Positions 39,668 to 49,097 of a stretch of 64,000 nt of DNA are shown piece by piece. Origin of the DNA: Pseudomonas nitroreducens TX1. Its GTDB lineage: Bacteria > Pseudomonadota > Gammaproteobacteria > Pseudomonadales > Pseudomonadaceae. A program made the translations under genes and the position numbers. The notes beneath the pieces are model-generated. The model worked only from the letters and a program-made list of their open reading frames with translations, made no database searches and was not told where the DNA came from. The stretch covers positions 1 to 64,000 of the forward strand of contig NZ_AMZB01000134.1 in assembly GCF_000313755.1 (NCBI RefSeq), given 5' to 3'. Within the stretch, counting starts at the first letter, position 1. Every line of letters begins with the position of its first letter.

Positions 39668-40630
39668 ATGTTGAAGCAGATCCCGACTCATCTCATCGCC
39701 GGCCCCCTCGGAGCGGGCAAGACCAGCCTGCTGCAGGCCCTGCTGGCGCAACGTCCGGCGGGCGAGCGCTGGGCCGTGCTGGTCAACGAATTCGGCCAGG
39801 TCGGTCTGGACGCCGCGCTGCTGTCCCGCGACGACCATGGCATCGCCCTGGGCGAAGTCGCCGGCGGCTGCCTGTGCTGCGTGAACGGCGCGCCGTTCCA
39901 GGTCGGCCTGGGCCGGCTATTGCGCAAGGCCCGGCCGCAGCGGCTGTTCATCGAGCCCTCCGGCCTCGGTCACCCCGCGCAGTTGCTGGCGCAACTGCGC
40001 GCGGCGCCCTGGCAGGGCGTGCTGGCCGTTCAGCCGTTACTGATGGTGCTCGACGCCGCCGCGCTGGCCGCCGGGCAACCGCTGCCCGAGGCGCAGCGTC
40101 AGGCGCTGGGGGAGGCGGCCGTGTTGCTGATGAACAAGTCCGAGGGGCTGGACGACGAAGCGCGTGCGGCCCTGGCAGCGCATTTGCCGGCGCTGTCGCT
40201 GCGCTGGACCAGCCAGGGCCAGCTGTCGCTGGACGAGCTGCCGCAGACCCCCGTCGAGGCCGCCGGCGCTGATTTGCCGCAGGGCGCCTCCTCTGGCGAA
40301 CCTGCGATGCTGTTGCGCCGCGAATCGCCGCTGCGCCAGGTGCGCGTCGAAGAGGGAAGACAGGCGGTCGGCTGGCGCTTCCACCGCGACTGGCGCTTCC
40401 ATACGTCCGAGCTGGACGCCTGGCTGGCCGGGCTTCCCGGCCTGTTGCGGGCCAAGGCGGTGCTGCACGCCGAGGAGGCCTGGCTGGCTTGCAACCGTAC
40501 TGTCGATCCGGCGCCCTGGACGCCCAGCGCCTGGCGCAAGGACAGCCGGATAGAGCTGATCCTGGCCGCCGAGCTCGATCCACAGGCCTTGCAGGACGGC
40601 CTTTTGCGCTGCGCCATCGCACCCGGCTGA
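39668..40630 (+). CDS. G3E-family GTPase (CobW-like, PA5532-type)
   Basis: A 320-residue COG0523 protein, shorter than the ZigA-like one. Walker A is GPLGAGKTS (12-20), the metal motif is C68-L-C70-C71, NEFGQVGLD follows the P-loop domain and NKSEGLDDE corresponds to the guanine-binding region. The C-terminal CobW domain begins at about residue 205. A role in metal insertion or trafficking is inferred from family and neighbourhood. No Zur box is seen in the 76-base upstream gap. The ATG at 39668 is chosen since it starts at the P-loop strand. Confidence 0.85.
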   Translation: MLKQIPTHLIAGPLGAGKTSLLQALLAQRPAGERWAVLVNEFGQVGLDAALLSRDDHGIALGEVAGGCLCCVNGAPFQVGLGRLLRKARPQRLFIEPSGLGHPAQLLAQLRAAPWQGVLAVQPLLMVLDAAALAAGQPLPEAQRQALGEAAVLLMNKSEGLDDEARAALAAHLPALSLRWTSQGQLSLDELPQTPVEAAGADLPQGASSGEPAMLLRRESPLRQVRVEEGRQAVGWRFHRDWRFHTSELDAWLAGLPGLLRAKAVLHAEEAWLACNRTVDPAPWTPSAWRKDSRIELILAAELDPQALQDGLLRCAIAPG

Positions 40631-40656
40631 CAGATAAGGTTGCCCTCCCGCGGCGA

Positions 40657-40675
40657 GTGAATGATAATAATTATC
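40657..40675 (+). promoter_or_regulatory. Fur box of tonB1
   Basis: GTGAATGATAATAATTATC matches the core of the GATAATGATAATCATTATC consensus in 14 of 15 central positions. It is 41 bases upstream of tonB1, where the ferric uptake regulator would repress transcription. Confidence 0.9.
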
Positions 40676-40715
40676 AGAAGATATTGCTTCGTGAACTCTT
40701 CCCGCAGGCTTTCTC

Positions 40716-41741
40716 ATGTCGTTACCCCAACCGCGCAAAGCGGCGGACGCGAGTCCCGCCGTGGACGCTGAGGAACAGCTGTTCACTTCCGCCACGGCGG
40801 ATGACGGCGTCCATTTGCCCAGCGTGAACGCCCAGCGCGCCAATGAGGCCAACCTGCGGCTGGTCAGTTGTGCCGGCCCCCGACGCGACGAGGAAGTGAT
40901 TCCCGAAGAGGTCCTGATTCCCTACGCCGCGCCGGTCGAAGGCGTGGACGACGGCGAACAGCCGCCGCCTCCCGGTGGCTGGTGGAAGTCTTCCGGCCTG
41001 GCGATCGCCATGCATGTGGCCATCGTCGCCGCGCTGGTCTGGGTGATGCCCACCCCGGCTGAGCTGAATCTGGGGGCCGGCGAAATGCCCAAGGCCATGC
41101 AGGTCAGCGTCGTTACCCTGCCGCCCAAGCCCGAAGTGCAGCAGCCGCCCGCCGCCGCGCCTACCCCGCCGCCGCCGGAGCCCGAGCCACCGAAACCGGT
41201 CGAGCCGCCCAAGCCGGTGGAGAAGCCCAAGCCCAAGCCCAAGCCGGTCGAGAAGGCCGTGCCCAAGGTATCGCCCAAGCCCAAGCCGAAACCCAAGCCG
41301 GAGCCGGATCCTGAGCCTGCCGAGGAAGCCGCCGCGCCGCCGACCCCGGCTGCACCGCCGCCGCCCGCTGCGCCGACCGTTGGCCAATTCACCCAGGGCG
41401 CCCAGGCCGCACCGACCGGCTCGCAAGGCCCCGCCGGCCTGCCCACCGGCAGCCTGAACGACAGCGACATCAAGCCGCTGCGCATGGACCCGCCGGTCTA
41501 CCCGCGCATGGCGCTGAACCGTGCCATCGAGGGCCGGGTGAAGGTGCTGTTCACCATCACCAGCGATGGGCGCATCGCTGACATCCAGGTGCTGGAGTCC
41601 ACGCCGCCGCGCATGTTCGACAACGCCGTGCGCGACGCCATGGAAAAATGGCGCTTCGAGCCCCGCGTCAGCGGTGGCCGGATCGTCGCGCGGCAGGCGA
41701 CCAAGGTGTTCTTCTTCAAGCTCGAGGGCCGTCGCCGCTGA
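40716..41741 (+). CDS. tonB1: TonB energy transducer (TonB1-like)
   Basis: A 341-residue TonB with the long N-terminal cytoplasmic extension (about 90 residues) characteristic of P. aeruginosa TonB1. The membrane helix is at about 92-111 with His100 in AIAMHVAIV. A long Pro-Lys/Pro-Glu spacer (about 136-220) follows, and the C-terminal domain has the conserved MDPPVYPRMALNRAIEGRVK and MEKWRFEP segments. A strong Fur box lies upstream and no exbB/exbD genes are adjacent, so it must use ExbBD made elsewhere, perhaps from the 5 kb operon. Confidence 0.93.
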   Translation: MSLPQPRKAADASPAVDAEEQLFTSATADDGVHLPSVNAQRANEANLRLVSCAGPRRDEEVIPEEVLIPYAAPVEGVDDGEQPPPPGGWWKSSGLAIAMHVAIVAALVWVMPTPAELNLGAGEMPKAMQVSVVTLPPKPEVQQPPAAAPTPPPPEPEPPKPVEPPKPVEKPKPKPKPVEKAVPKVSPKPKPKPKPEPDPEPAEEAAAPPTPAAPPPPAAPTVGQFTQGAQAAPTGSQGPAGLPTGSLNDSDIKPLRMDPPVYPRMALNRAIEGRVKVLFTITSDGRIADIQVLESTPPRMFDNAVRDAMEKWRFEPRVSGGRIVARQATKVFFFKLEGRRR

Positions 41742-41756
41742 AGGCGGCGAGCCAAT

Positions 41757-41785
41757 GAAAAACGCGCCCGTGGGCGCGTTTTCTG
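41757..41785. terminator. Terminator between tonB1 and the deoxyribosyltransferase gene
   Basis: AAAACGCGCCC and GGGCGCGTTTT form a perfect 11-base stem with a 2-base gap, flanked by A and T residues on both sides. It can serve both converging genes. Confidence 0.88.
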
Positions 41786-41806
41786 TTTCCGGCGAATGGT
41801 TCGCTC

Positions 41807-42313
41807 CTACAACTGCAGCAGCTCCGCGCGTAGCAGTTGCAACGCTTCCCTGGGCCCACCCACGGCGATGCGCACCGGCACGCCGAGCATCAGGTTCAGC
41901 GGCAGGCCGAAGCTTTCGATCTGGTTGCCGTCGCGGTCGCGGCCCGGTTCCTCGCCCCGCCATTCACAGGGCAGGCGCTCGGCGCAGTTGCCGCCTTCCT
42001 CGATATAGCCATACAGCGGCTTGCCCAGCGCGGCGGCATAGCCCAGCTCGAAGGCCGTGCCGCTGTCCGGCTCGGCGCCGCGGAAGGGGTTGAGGTTGGC
42101 CAATACCGCGTCCGCCTCGGCAATCAGGTTGAGGTTGGCCTGGTAGATCCACAACGCCTGCTCCGGCGGATTGGCGATGCCTTCGGGCACCGAGTGATCG
42201 AGCGGGTAGAGGCCCTGCAGCTCCAGCTCGGCGCATAGGGCCTTGAGCCGCTCGCCCTGCGCGAACGCGTCGGGACGGAACACATCGGGGCCGGCGAGGT
42301 AGATCTTGAGCAT
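41807..42313 (-). CDS. Nucleoside 2-deoxyribosyltransferase family protein
   Basis: A 168-residue protein of the PF05014 family, which cleaves or transfers 2'-deoxyribose between bases. Motifs are IYLAGPDVF at the N-terminus, ADAVLANLNPFRGAEPDSGT with the catalytic-type acid, and TAFELGYAAALGKPLYGY. Two bases separate its ATG from the chaA stop, so it is in an operon with the antiporter, though the functional link is unclear. Confidence 0.85.
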   Translation of the reverse strand: MLKIYLAGPDVFRPDAFAQGERLKALCAELELQGLYPLDHSVPEGIANPPEQALWIYQANLNLIAEADAVLANLNPFRGAEPDSGTAFELGYAAALGKPLYGYIEEGGNCAERLPCEWRGEEPGRDRDGNQIESFGLPLNLMLGVPVRIAVGGPREALQLLRAELLQL

Positions 42314-42315
42314 GG

Positions 42316-43464
42316 TCAGAGTCCCATGAACGACAGCATCAGGAAGGTGGCGAACAGCACGAAGTGGGTCATGCCTTCGATGGCGTTGGTCTTGCCGTCA
42401 TGCAGGTTGTAGCCGGCGACCATCAGGGTGATGAACATCATGCCAGTCTGCAGCGGCGTCATCGCCATCTGGATCGGCTGACCCTTGAACAGCGCCAGGG
42501 CCTCGATCACCGGGACGGTAAGGATCACGGTGGACAGCGAGGCGCCCAGGGCGATGTTGACCACCGGTTGCATGCGGTTGGCCATCGCCGCGCGCAGGGC
42601 GGTGAGGATTTCCGGGCTGGCGGAGATCGCCGCCACCAGCAGTGCCGGCACGATGGGCGGCACGCCGCTGCCTTCCAGGCCGACGTCCAGGGCCTTGGAC
42701 ATCACCTCGGCCAATGCGCCGATCAGCACGACGCCGACCACCAGCAGGGCCATGGACTGCTTGCTGCTGCCGGCGGCCTCGTGGCCTTCTGCATGCTCGC
42801 CGTGGGTGGCGTAGTTGTAGCTGAAGAAGTAGCTGTGCTGGCCGGTCTGCATGCGCAGGAACAGGGCATAGAGCATGACCATGCAGCCGATGGTGAAGAA
42901 GGAGTAGAGCTTCCACTGTTGGGCGGGGATCAGCTCCGGCACCACCATGGAGATGCCTACGGCGGTGAGGATCATGGTCACGTAGGTCTTGCCCGAGTCG
43001 TCGTTGTACGACTGCTCGCCGTGCTTGAGGCCCCCCAGCAGCGCGGCGAGGCCGAGGATGCCGTTCATGTCCAGCATCACCGCGGCGTAGATGGTGTCGC
43101 GGGCCAGGGTCGGGGAATGGTTGTGGCCCATCATGATCGCCAGGATCACCACCTCGACCAGCACCGCCGCCAGGGTCAGGATCATGGTGCCGTAAGGCTC
43201 GCCGACCTTCTCTGCGAGGATTTCGGCGTGGTGCGCGACGCGCAGCGAGACGCCAATGATCACCGCCAGCAGTGCGCTGGCGGTGATCCCCGCGAGCAGC
43301 TTGCCGCCGCCCAGCAGGCTGTGCTCCAGCGGATAGACCGCGATGGCCACCAGCAGGGCCAGGAGGAGGAATTTTTCTTCTTTGAGCGCGCGTAGCATCG
43401 AGGGGATGTCCATTCCGTGGGAGGGCGAGTGCGCCATCTTAGGCAATCGCCGCGGGGAATTCAT
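42316..43464 (-). CDS. chaA: Calcium/proton antiporter (ChaA-type, CaCA family)
   Basis: A 382-residue membrane protein with about eleven helices. Two opposed alpha-repeat motifs carry acidic residues: GEPYGTMILTLAAVLVEVVI in the first half and AALLVAAISASPEILTALRA in the second, as in ChaA/y4hA ionic transporters. A histidine-rich loop (THGEHAEGHEA) lies near the middle. It exchanges Ca2+ or Na+/K+ for protons. The start at 43464 has no clear ribosome site; 43437 and 43413 are alternatives. Confidence 0.85.
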   Translation of the reverse strand: MNSPRRLPKMAHSPSHGMDIPSMLRALKEEKFLLLALLVAIAVYPLEHSLLGGGKLLAGITASALLAVIIGVSLRVAHHAEILAEKVGEPYGTMILTLAAVLVEVVILAIMMGHNHSPTLARDTIYAAVMLDMNGILGLAALLGGLKHGEQSYNDDSGKTYVTMILTAVGISMVVPELIPAQQWKLYSFFTIGCMVMLYALFLRMQTGQHSYFFSYNYATHGEHAEGHEAAGSSKQSMALLVVGVVLIGALAEVMSKALDVGLEGSGVPPIVPALLVAAISASPEILTALRAAMANRMQPVVNIALGASLSTVILTVPVIEALALFKGQPIQMAMTPLQTGMMFITLMVAGYNLHDGKTNAIEGMTHFVLFATFLMLSFMGL

Positions 43465-43499
43465 TTGCCCATCGACGTCGGCGTGTCGGATCGGCCATG

Positions 43500-43523
43500 A
43501 AAAAGGCGCCGAAGCGCCTTTTT
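43500..43523. terminator. Terminator after the DUF1090 gene
   Basis: AAAAGGCGC and GCGCCTTTTT pair around CGAA. It lies 20 bases past the DUF1090 stop on the minus strand and also separates that gene from chaA. Confidence 0.85.
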
Positions 43524-43542
43524 CCGTGTGGCGACGTTACGA

Positions 43543-43974
43543 CTAGCCGGTGAGGTCCGCTCGGGCTCTTTGCAGCTCCTCGGCGATTTCATTCGCCTCG
43601 GCTTGTTTGTCGCGTAGCTTGTTCTGCGCCTTGGTCACTTTCCGGGGATCGCCTTTGGCTTGGGCTTTACGCAGGTCGGCTTGCGCATCCCAGATGTCTT
43701 CCTGCTTGTCGCGCAGCTTGTCTTCGAGCTTTTCTACCCAACGCTGCGCACCGCTGTTGCGGTCGGTGGTGCTGTAGTCAAGACAATAGGCGTTGGTCTT
43801 GCTCAGTGCTCTTTTCAGCCCGGCGACACGATGAGTATTGCCGTATTGCTGGGCTTTCTGAAGTTGGTATTCCAGCGCCGCACGCTTGTGCGCACAATCT
43901 GCCGATGCCAATGAGGTGAATCCCGCTGAAACGGCCAGCAGCAGGGAAATCGCGGAGAGTTTCGCGGTGGTCAT
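43543..43974 (-). CDS. DUF1090 periplasmic protein
   Basis: A 143-residue protein with a signal peptide (about 1-25, ending SLASA) and the DUF1090 core: CAHKRAALEYQLQKAQQYGN, then a long helical coiled coil rich in Lys, Asp and Arg (VEKLEDKLRDKQEDIWDAQ). Related to E. coli YqjC. Function unknown. GAGGAG stands eight bases before the ATG at 43974; the longer frame upstream is rejected. Confidence 0.88.
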   Translation of the reverse strand: MTTAKLSAISLLLAVSAGFTSLASADCAHKRAALEYQLQKAQQYGNTHRVAGLKRALSKTNAYCLDYSTTDRNSGAQRWVEKLEDKLRDKQEDIWDAQADLRKAQAKGDPRKVTKAQNKLRDKQAEANEIAEELQRARADLTG

Positions 43975-44103
43975 GGTGAAGCTCCTCAAATGATTCAGAG
44001 GTGATTTAGATGTTTCTCCATGACTCGATGTTGGACGTTGGTGCCAGGTTGCGGTACCGCCTGAAGGCCAAGATGTCGCCTGAAACCATCCCGAACTCTG
44101 TAG

Positions 44104-45186
<1,083 letters not shown>

Positions 45187-45211
45187 TGAGGTCCGGCGTC
45201 GGCCTGTAACA

Positions 45212-45352
45212 CCCTCTCCCTAGCCCTGGCTGCGCGCCCCGCTCCGAAGGGAGAGGGGACTGTTCAGAGTGCTCTGACAGTCCCGAGCTCTCCGGTGAGT
45301 ATCGCTGCTCCCCTTCATGCCATACGGCCCCCTCTCACTTCAGGGAGAGGGC
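45212..45352. repeat. CCCTCTCCC bipartite intergenic repeat
   Basis: Left half CCCTCTCCCTAGCCCTGGCT...GAAGGGAGAGGGG and right half CCCCTCTCACTTCAGGGAGA, filling most of the gap between the deaminase and SDR genes. Its left half contains the GCTCCGAAGGGAGAGG variant also seen at 13662. Confidence 0.72.
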
Positions 45353-45481
45353 ATCGCCCAGCGCCAGATTCTGAACTGGAAACCCCGTCCCGATCCGTCC
45401 CCCCGTCTGGCGCCCGCGACCTTTCCCGCAACCCCTGCTACCCCTATAAGAACGCCTCTCCCACCGTCACGAGGTAGCAGC

Positions 45482-46162
45482 ATGAACAGAATCGTCGCCA
45501 TCACCGGCGGCTTCGGCCATCTGGGCAGCGTGGTCGGCCAGGCGTTCGCCGATGCCGGCTGGAAGGTCGCCCTGCTCGACCGCGCCGTCGGCCCGCGTTA
45601 TCCACAGGCCGGCGCGCTGTCCGTCGGCGGCATCGACCTCACCGATCCGGCCGCCGCCCGCGCCGCGCTGGAGCAGGTCAACGAGCATTTCGGCGGCCTG
45701 GACGCGCTGATCAACGTGGCCGGCGGCTTCCACTGGGAAACCCTGGGGGATGGCGACATCGACACCTGGGACCTGATGTACCGCATCAACCTGCGCACCG
45801 CGGTGGTATCCAGCCAGGCCGCGCTGGCGCACCTGAAGGCGCGCGGGCATGGGCGCATCCTCAATATCGCCGCCGCGGCCGCCAACCGCGCGGCCCTGGG
45901 CATGGGCGCCTATGCGGCGTCCAAGGCCGGCGTCATGCGCCTGACCGAAGCGTTGGCGGAAGAACTCAAGGATGCGCGCATCACCGTCAACGCCCTGATG
46001 CCCAGCATCATCGATACTCCGCAGAACCGCGCCGACATGCCCACCGCGGAATTCGACCGTTGGGTAAAGCCGGAGCAGCTGGCGGCCACCTTGCTGTTCC
46101 TCGCCTCGGAAGCGGCGGCGGCCATTACCGGCGCTTGCATTCCAGTCACCGGGCGCGTCTGA
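45482..46162 (+). CDS. Short-chain dehydrogenase/reductase family protein
   Basis: A 226-residue Rossmann-fold protein. The nucleotide motif is TGGFGHLG (8-15); NVAGGF is the second signature; Tyr144 and Lys148 form the YxxxK of the active site (GAYAASKAG). The catalytic serine expected 13 residues before the tyrosine is Ala131, within a run of alanines, so activity may be altered. GAGGTAG precedes the ATG. Substrate unknown. Confidence 0.82.
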   Translation: MNRIVAITGGFGHLGSVVGQAFADAGWKVALLDRAVGPRYPQAGALSVGGIDLTDPAAARAALEQVNEHFGGLDALINVAGGFHWETLGDGDIDTWDLMYRINLRTAVVSSQAALAHLKARGHGRILNIAAAAANRAALGMGAYAASKAGVMRLTEALAEELKDARITVNALMPSIIDTPQNRADMPTAEFDRWVKPEQLAATLLFLASEAAAAITGACIPVTGRV

Positions 46163-46242
46163 ACCCCGACCGAGGTCGCATTGGACTGTGGCGGCCTCGG
46201 CCCCTATGCTCGCCAGCTGTCCCGTAGTCCGGTTCTGTTGTC

Positions 46243-47175
46243 ATGCCCCACGTCCTGTCCGTCGTCCTGCCGATCTTCGCGCTGATTCTGGTCGGCTGGC
46301 TGTGTCGGCGCAGCAACCGCCTCGGCCCGCAGGCGGCCTCGGAGATCAACAAGCTGGTGGTCTGGCTGTGCCTGCCGGCGCTGCTGTTCAAGGTCACCGC
46401 CACCGCGACCTGGGCGGAAATCTGGCAGCCGGGCTTCCTCGCCGCCTTTACCGGCGGCTGCCTGCTGGTGTTTTTCGCCACGCTGATCTGGCGTCTGCTG
46501 CAGGGCCGCCCGCTGCCGGCGGCGAGCATCGACGGGCTCAGCGCGTCCTACGCCAACACCGGCTACATGGGCATCCCGCTGTGCCTGCTGGTGTTCGGCC
46601 AGGACGGCCTGGAGCCGGCGCTGATCGCCTCCCTTCTGGTGGTCTGCGTGCTGTTCGCCATCTCGGTGGTCTTCATCGAAGTCGGCCTGCAGACCGAAAA
46701 GCACATCGGCCGTGCCGTGTGGGTGGTGACCAAGGCCCTGGGCAAGAACCCGCTGGTGGTCTCGCCGATCATCGGCGGGCTGTGGGCGGCCAGTGGCATC
46801 GGCCTGCCGACGCCGCTGCTGCATTTCCTCGACATGCTGGCGGCTGCCACCACGCCCTGCGCGCTGGTGTCGCTGGGCCTGTTCCTGGCGCAGCGCCAGG
46901 AGGGCGGCGAGCAGATCGGCGCCTGGCCGCTGGTGATGATCAAGCTGGTCGGCCAGCCGCTGCTCACCGGCTACCTCGCCTACAAGGTGTTCGACCTGCC
47001 GCCGCTGTGGGCGGACTCGGCGCTGCTGCTCAGCGCGCTGCCCACCGGCACCGGGCCGTTCATGCTCGCCGAGTACTACCAGCGCGAGGCGGCGGTGGTG
47101 TCGCGGAGCATCCTGGTGTCTACCCTGGGCTCGTTGGTGACGCTCTCCCTGTGCCTGCTGTGGATTGCCCGCTGA
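46243..47175 (+). CDS. AEC-family (auxin efflux carrier-like) transporter
   Basis: A 310-residue membrane protein with about ten helices of the AEC/malonate transporter family. Typical parts are VVLPIFALILVGWLCRR at the start, NKLVVWLCLPALLFK, the broken-helix motif SYANTGYMGIPLC and SALPTGTGPFMLAEYY. Bacterial members move malonate, malate or similar acids; the substrate cannot be named. It is 80 bases after the SDR gene on the same strand. Confidence 0.83.
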   Translation: MPHVLSVVLPIFALILVGWLCRRSNRLGPQAASEINKLVVWLCLPALLFKVTATATWAEIWQPGFLAAFTGGCLLVFFATLIWRLLQGRPLPAASIDGLSASYANTGYMGIPLCLLVFGQDGLEPALIASLLVVCVLFAISVVFIEVGLQTEKHIGRAVWVVTKALGKNPLVVSPIIGGLWAASGIGLPTPLLHFLDMLAAATTPCALVSLGLFLAQRQEGGEQIGAWPLVMIKLVGQPLLTGYLAYKVFDLPPLWADSALLLSALPTGTGPFMLAEYYQREAAVVSRSILVSTLGSLVTLSLCLLWIAR

Positions 47176-47187
47176 CACCGAACGTAG

Positions 47188-47306
47188 GGCGTATAACGCT
47201 CCGCGTTATACGCTGATTGACCATGGCCTCAGAGCACTCCGAGGTCGACCTCGGAGCGAGCCTATGGACGAGGTGTAGCGGCGTACAACCGCGAACGGTT
47301 GTACGC
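47188..47306. repeat. Three stacked palindromes between AEC and APC transporter genes
   Basis: In succession: GCGTATAACGC/GCGTTATACGC (47189-47213), a perfect palindrome CTCCGAGGTCGACCTCGGAG (47237-47256) and GCGTACAACC/GGTTGTACGC (47281-47306). The first relates to the element at 4512. They form a block of hairpins but code for nothing visible. Confidence 0.65.
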
Positions 47307-47331
47307 CTTACGGCTGCTTCTTCGCGGACAT

Positions 47332-47370
47332 AAAAAAACGGACCGACCATCGCGGGGATGGTGGTCCGTT
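47332..47370 (-). terminator. Terminator of the APC permease/N-demethylase operon
   Basis: On the minus strand CGGACC-ACCATC pairs with GATGGT-GGTCCG and runs into seven T residues. It is 90 bases past the permease stop and should end the 51.7-47.4 kb operon. Confidence 0.85.
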
Positions 47371-47460
47371 GCGCAAACGCAGGGGTCCGTCACGGGGAAG
47401 ATAATGACGGACCAGACGCAGCCCCTCAGGCGTATGGCCCGAATTGCGTCAACGTTGCGA

Positions 47461-48990
47461 TCAAGCCGGTTCGGTCAGCGCGCCCGGAGCGCGCTCGGAT
47501 CGTTGGCGGCCGGAGATCCGGTGGGCGTCGCCCGCCGGTGCGGTGCCCTTGTCGTAGGGCTTGGCCAGCAGCATGTAGACCAGGCCCGCGCCGATCACCA
47601 CGACGGTGGTGAGGATCATCGAGTAGTTCATGTACCAGGGCGCGTCCGGAGTGCGCGGCCAGACCATGTTGGTGATCGCCGCCACGCCGTAGATCAGTGC
47701 CGCGACGTTCACCGGCACGCCCCACTTGCCGAGGGTGAACTGGCCGCCGGGCACCCAGCCCTTGGCCCGGGCGATCAGCGAGGCGATGACGATCAGCTGG
47801 AAGGACACGTAGATGCCGATCGCGGCGAAGCCGACGATGGTGGCCACGGCGTCGCCCATGAACAGGCCCAGGCAGACGATGGCCGCCGGCATCACCCCCG
47901 CCACCACCAGCGCGACGGCCGGCACGTGGTTGGTGTTGAGCCTGGACAGCGCCTTGCTGCCGACGATCATCTCGTCACGGGCATAGGCGAACAGCAGGCG
48001 GCTGGCGGCGGCCTGCAGGCTCAGCACGCAGGACACGAACGACACCATCACCACCGCCATCACCAGTTTCGACCCCACCGGGCCGAAGGCATTGGCGAGG
48101 ATGGTCGTCACCGGGTCGGTGTCTTCGCCGTTGATCACACGCTGGATGTCCGGCACCGAGAGGATCAGCGCCAGGCACGCGAACATCGCGGCGGCGCCGC
48201 CGATGTAGATGGTCATGCGCATGGTCTTGGGGATCATCTTGCCGGGGTTCGGGGTTTCCTCGGCGACGTCACCACAGGCCTCGAAGCCGTAGTACTGGAA
48301 CAGTCCCGCCAGGGATGCGGCGAGGAAGGCCGGCCAGTAGCTGCCGTCGACCTTGATGTCGAAGGTGTTGAACAGCACGCTGAAATCGTTGTGACGCTCG
48401 AAGATCAGCAGGTAGCCGCCCACCAGCAGCGCACCGCCCAACTCGCAGATGAAGCCGAACATGGCAACACGCGCCAGCAGCTTGGTGCCGGAGAGGTTGA
48501 GCACGGTGGACAGCGCGATCAGCGCCAGGGCGATGCCGATGGCAGCGTTGCCGTGCATCTCGAAGCCGAGCATGGCGGCCATATACGGACTGGCGCCCAC
48601 GGCGATGCCGGCAATGGAAGTGCACAGGGCCCAGGCATACACCCAGCCCACCATCCACGCCCAGCGCTTGCCCACCAGGCGACGCGCCCAGGGATAGACG
48701 CCGCCGGAGATCGGAAATTGCGAGACCACCTCGCAGAACACCAGGCACACCAGCATCTGGCCCAGGCCGATCAGCAGGTAGGTCCAGAACATCGGCGGAC
48801 CGCCGGCGGCCAGGCACAGGCCGAACAGGGTGTAGACGCCCACGACAGGCGACAGGTAGGTGAAGCCCAGGGAGAAGTTCTCCCACAGGCTCATGCTGCG
48901 TTCGAAGTTGGAGCTGTAGCCGAGGGCGGCGAGCTGCTCGGCATCTTGATCGGTAACGCCAGCGGCACGCTTGGCAGGGGACCCACTCAT
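47461..48990 (-). CDS. APC-superfamily amino acid/amine permease
   Basis: A 509-residue permease with about twelve helices, resembling amino acid/choline transporters of the APC family. The N-terminus SLWENFSLGFTYLSPVVGVY, the ISGGVYPWARRLVG helix and FEACGDVAEETPNP in the middle are characteristic. It is the last gene after the N-demethylase genes, 107 bases behind the DUF3445 gene, where it has its own GAGG site; an inverted repeat (CCGGCGGGC/GCCCGCCGG) lies in that gap. Import of the methylated amine substrate is the natural inference. Confidence 0.85.
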   Translation of the reverse strand: MSGSPAKRAAGVTDQDAEQLAALGYSSNFERSMSLWENFSLGFTYLSPVVGVYTLFGLCLAAGGPPMFWTYLLIGLGQMLVCLVFCEVVSQFPISGGVYPWARRLVGKRWAWMVGWVYAWALCTSIAGIAVGASPYMAAMLGFEMHGNAAIGIALALIALSTVLNLSGTKLLARVAMFGFICELGGALLVGGYLLIFERHNDFSVLFNTFDIKVDGSYWPAFLAASLAGLFQYYGFEACGDVAEETPNPGKMIPKTMRMTIYIGGAAAMFACLALILSVPDIQRVINGEDTDPVTTILANAFGPVGSKLVMAVVMVSFVSCVLSLQAAASRLLFAYARDEMIVGSKALSRLNTNHVPAVALVVAGVMPAAIVCLGLFMGDAVATIVGFAAIGIYVSFQLIVIASLIARAKGWVPGGQFTLGKWGVPVNVAALIYGVAAITNMVWPRTPDAPWYMNYSMILTTVVVIGAGLVYMLLAKPYDKGTAPAGDAHRISGRQRSERAPGALTEPA

Positions 48991-49097
48991 CGTTGTTTCC
49001 TCTCAGGGGGTTGATGGGCAGAAGGCAATCGCCGGCGGGCCTCACGACGCCCGCCGGTTCCCTTTTCGGGTTTCTAGTTGTGTGTGATGGCGCGGCG

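Noticed and set aside
47299-49014. 571-codon plus-strand frame over the APC permease
   Set aside because: His/Gln/Asp-rich translation antisense to a clear twelve-helix permease.
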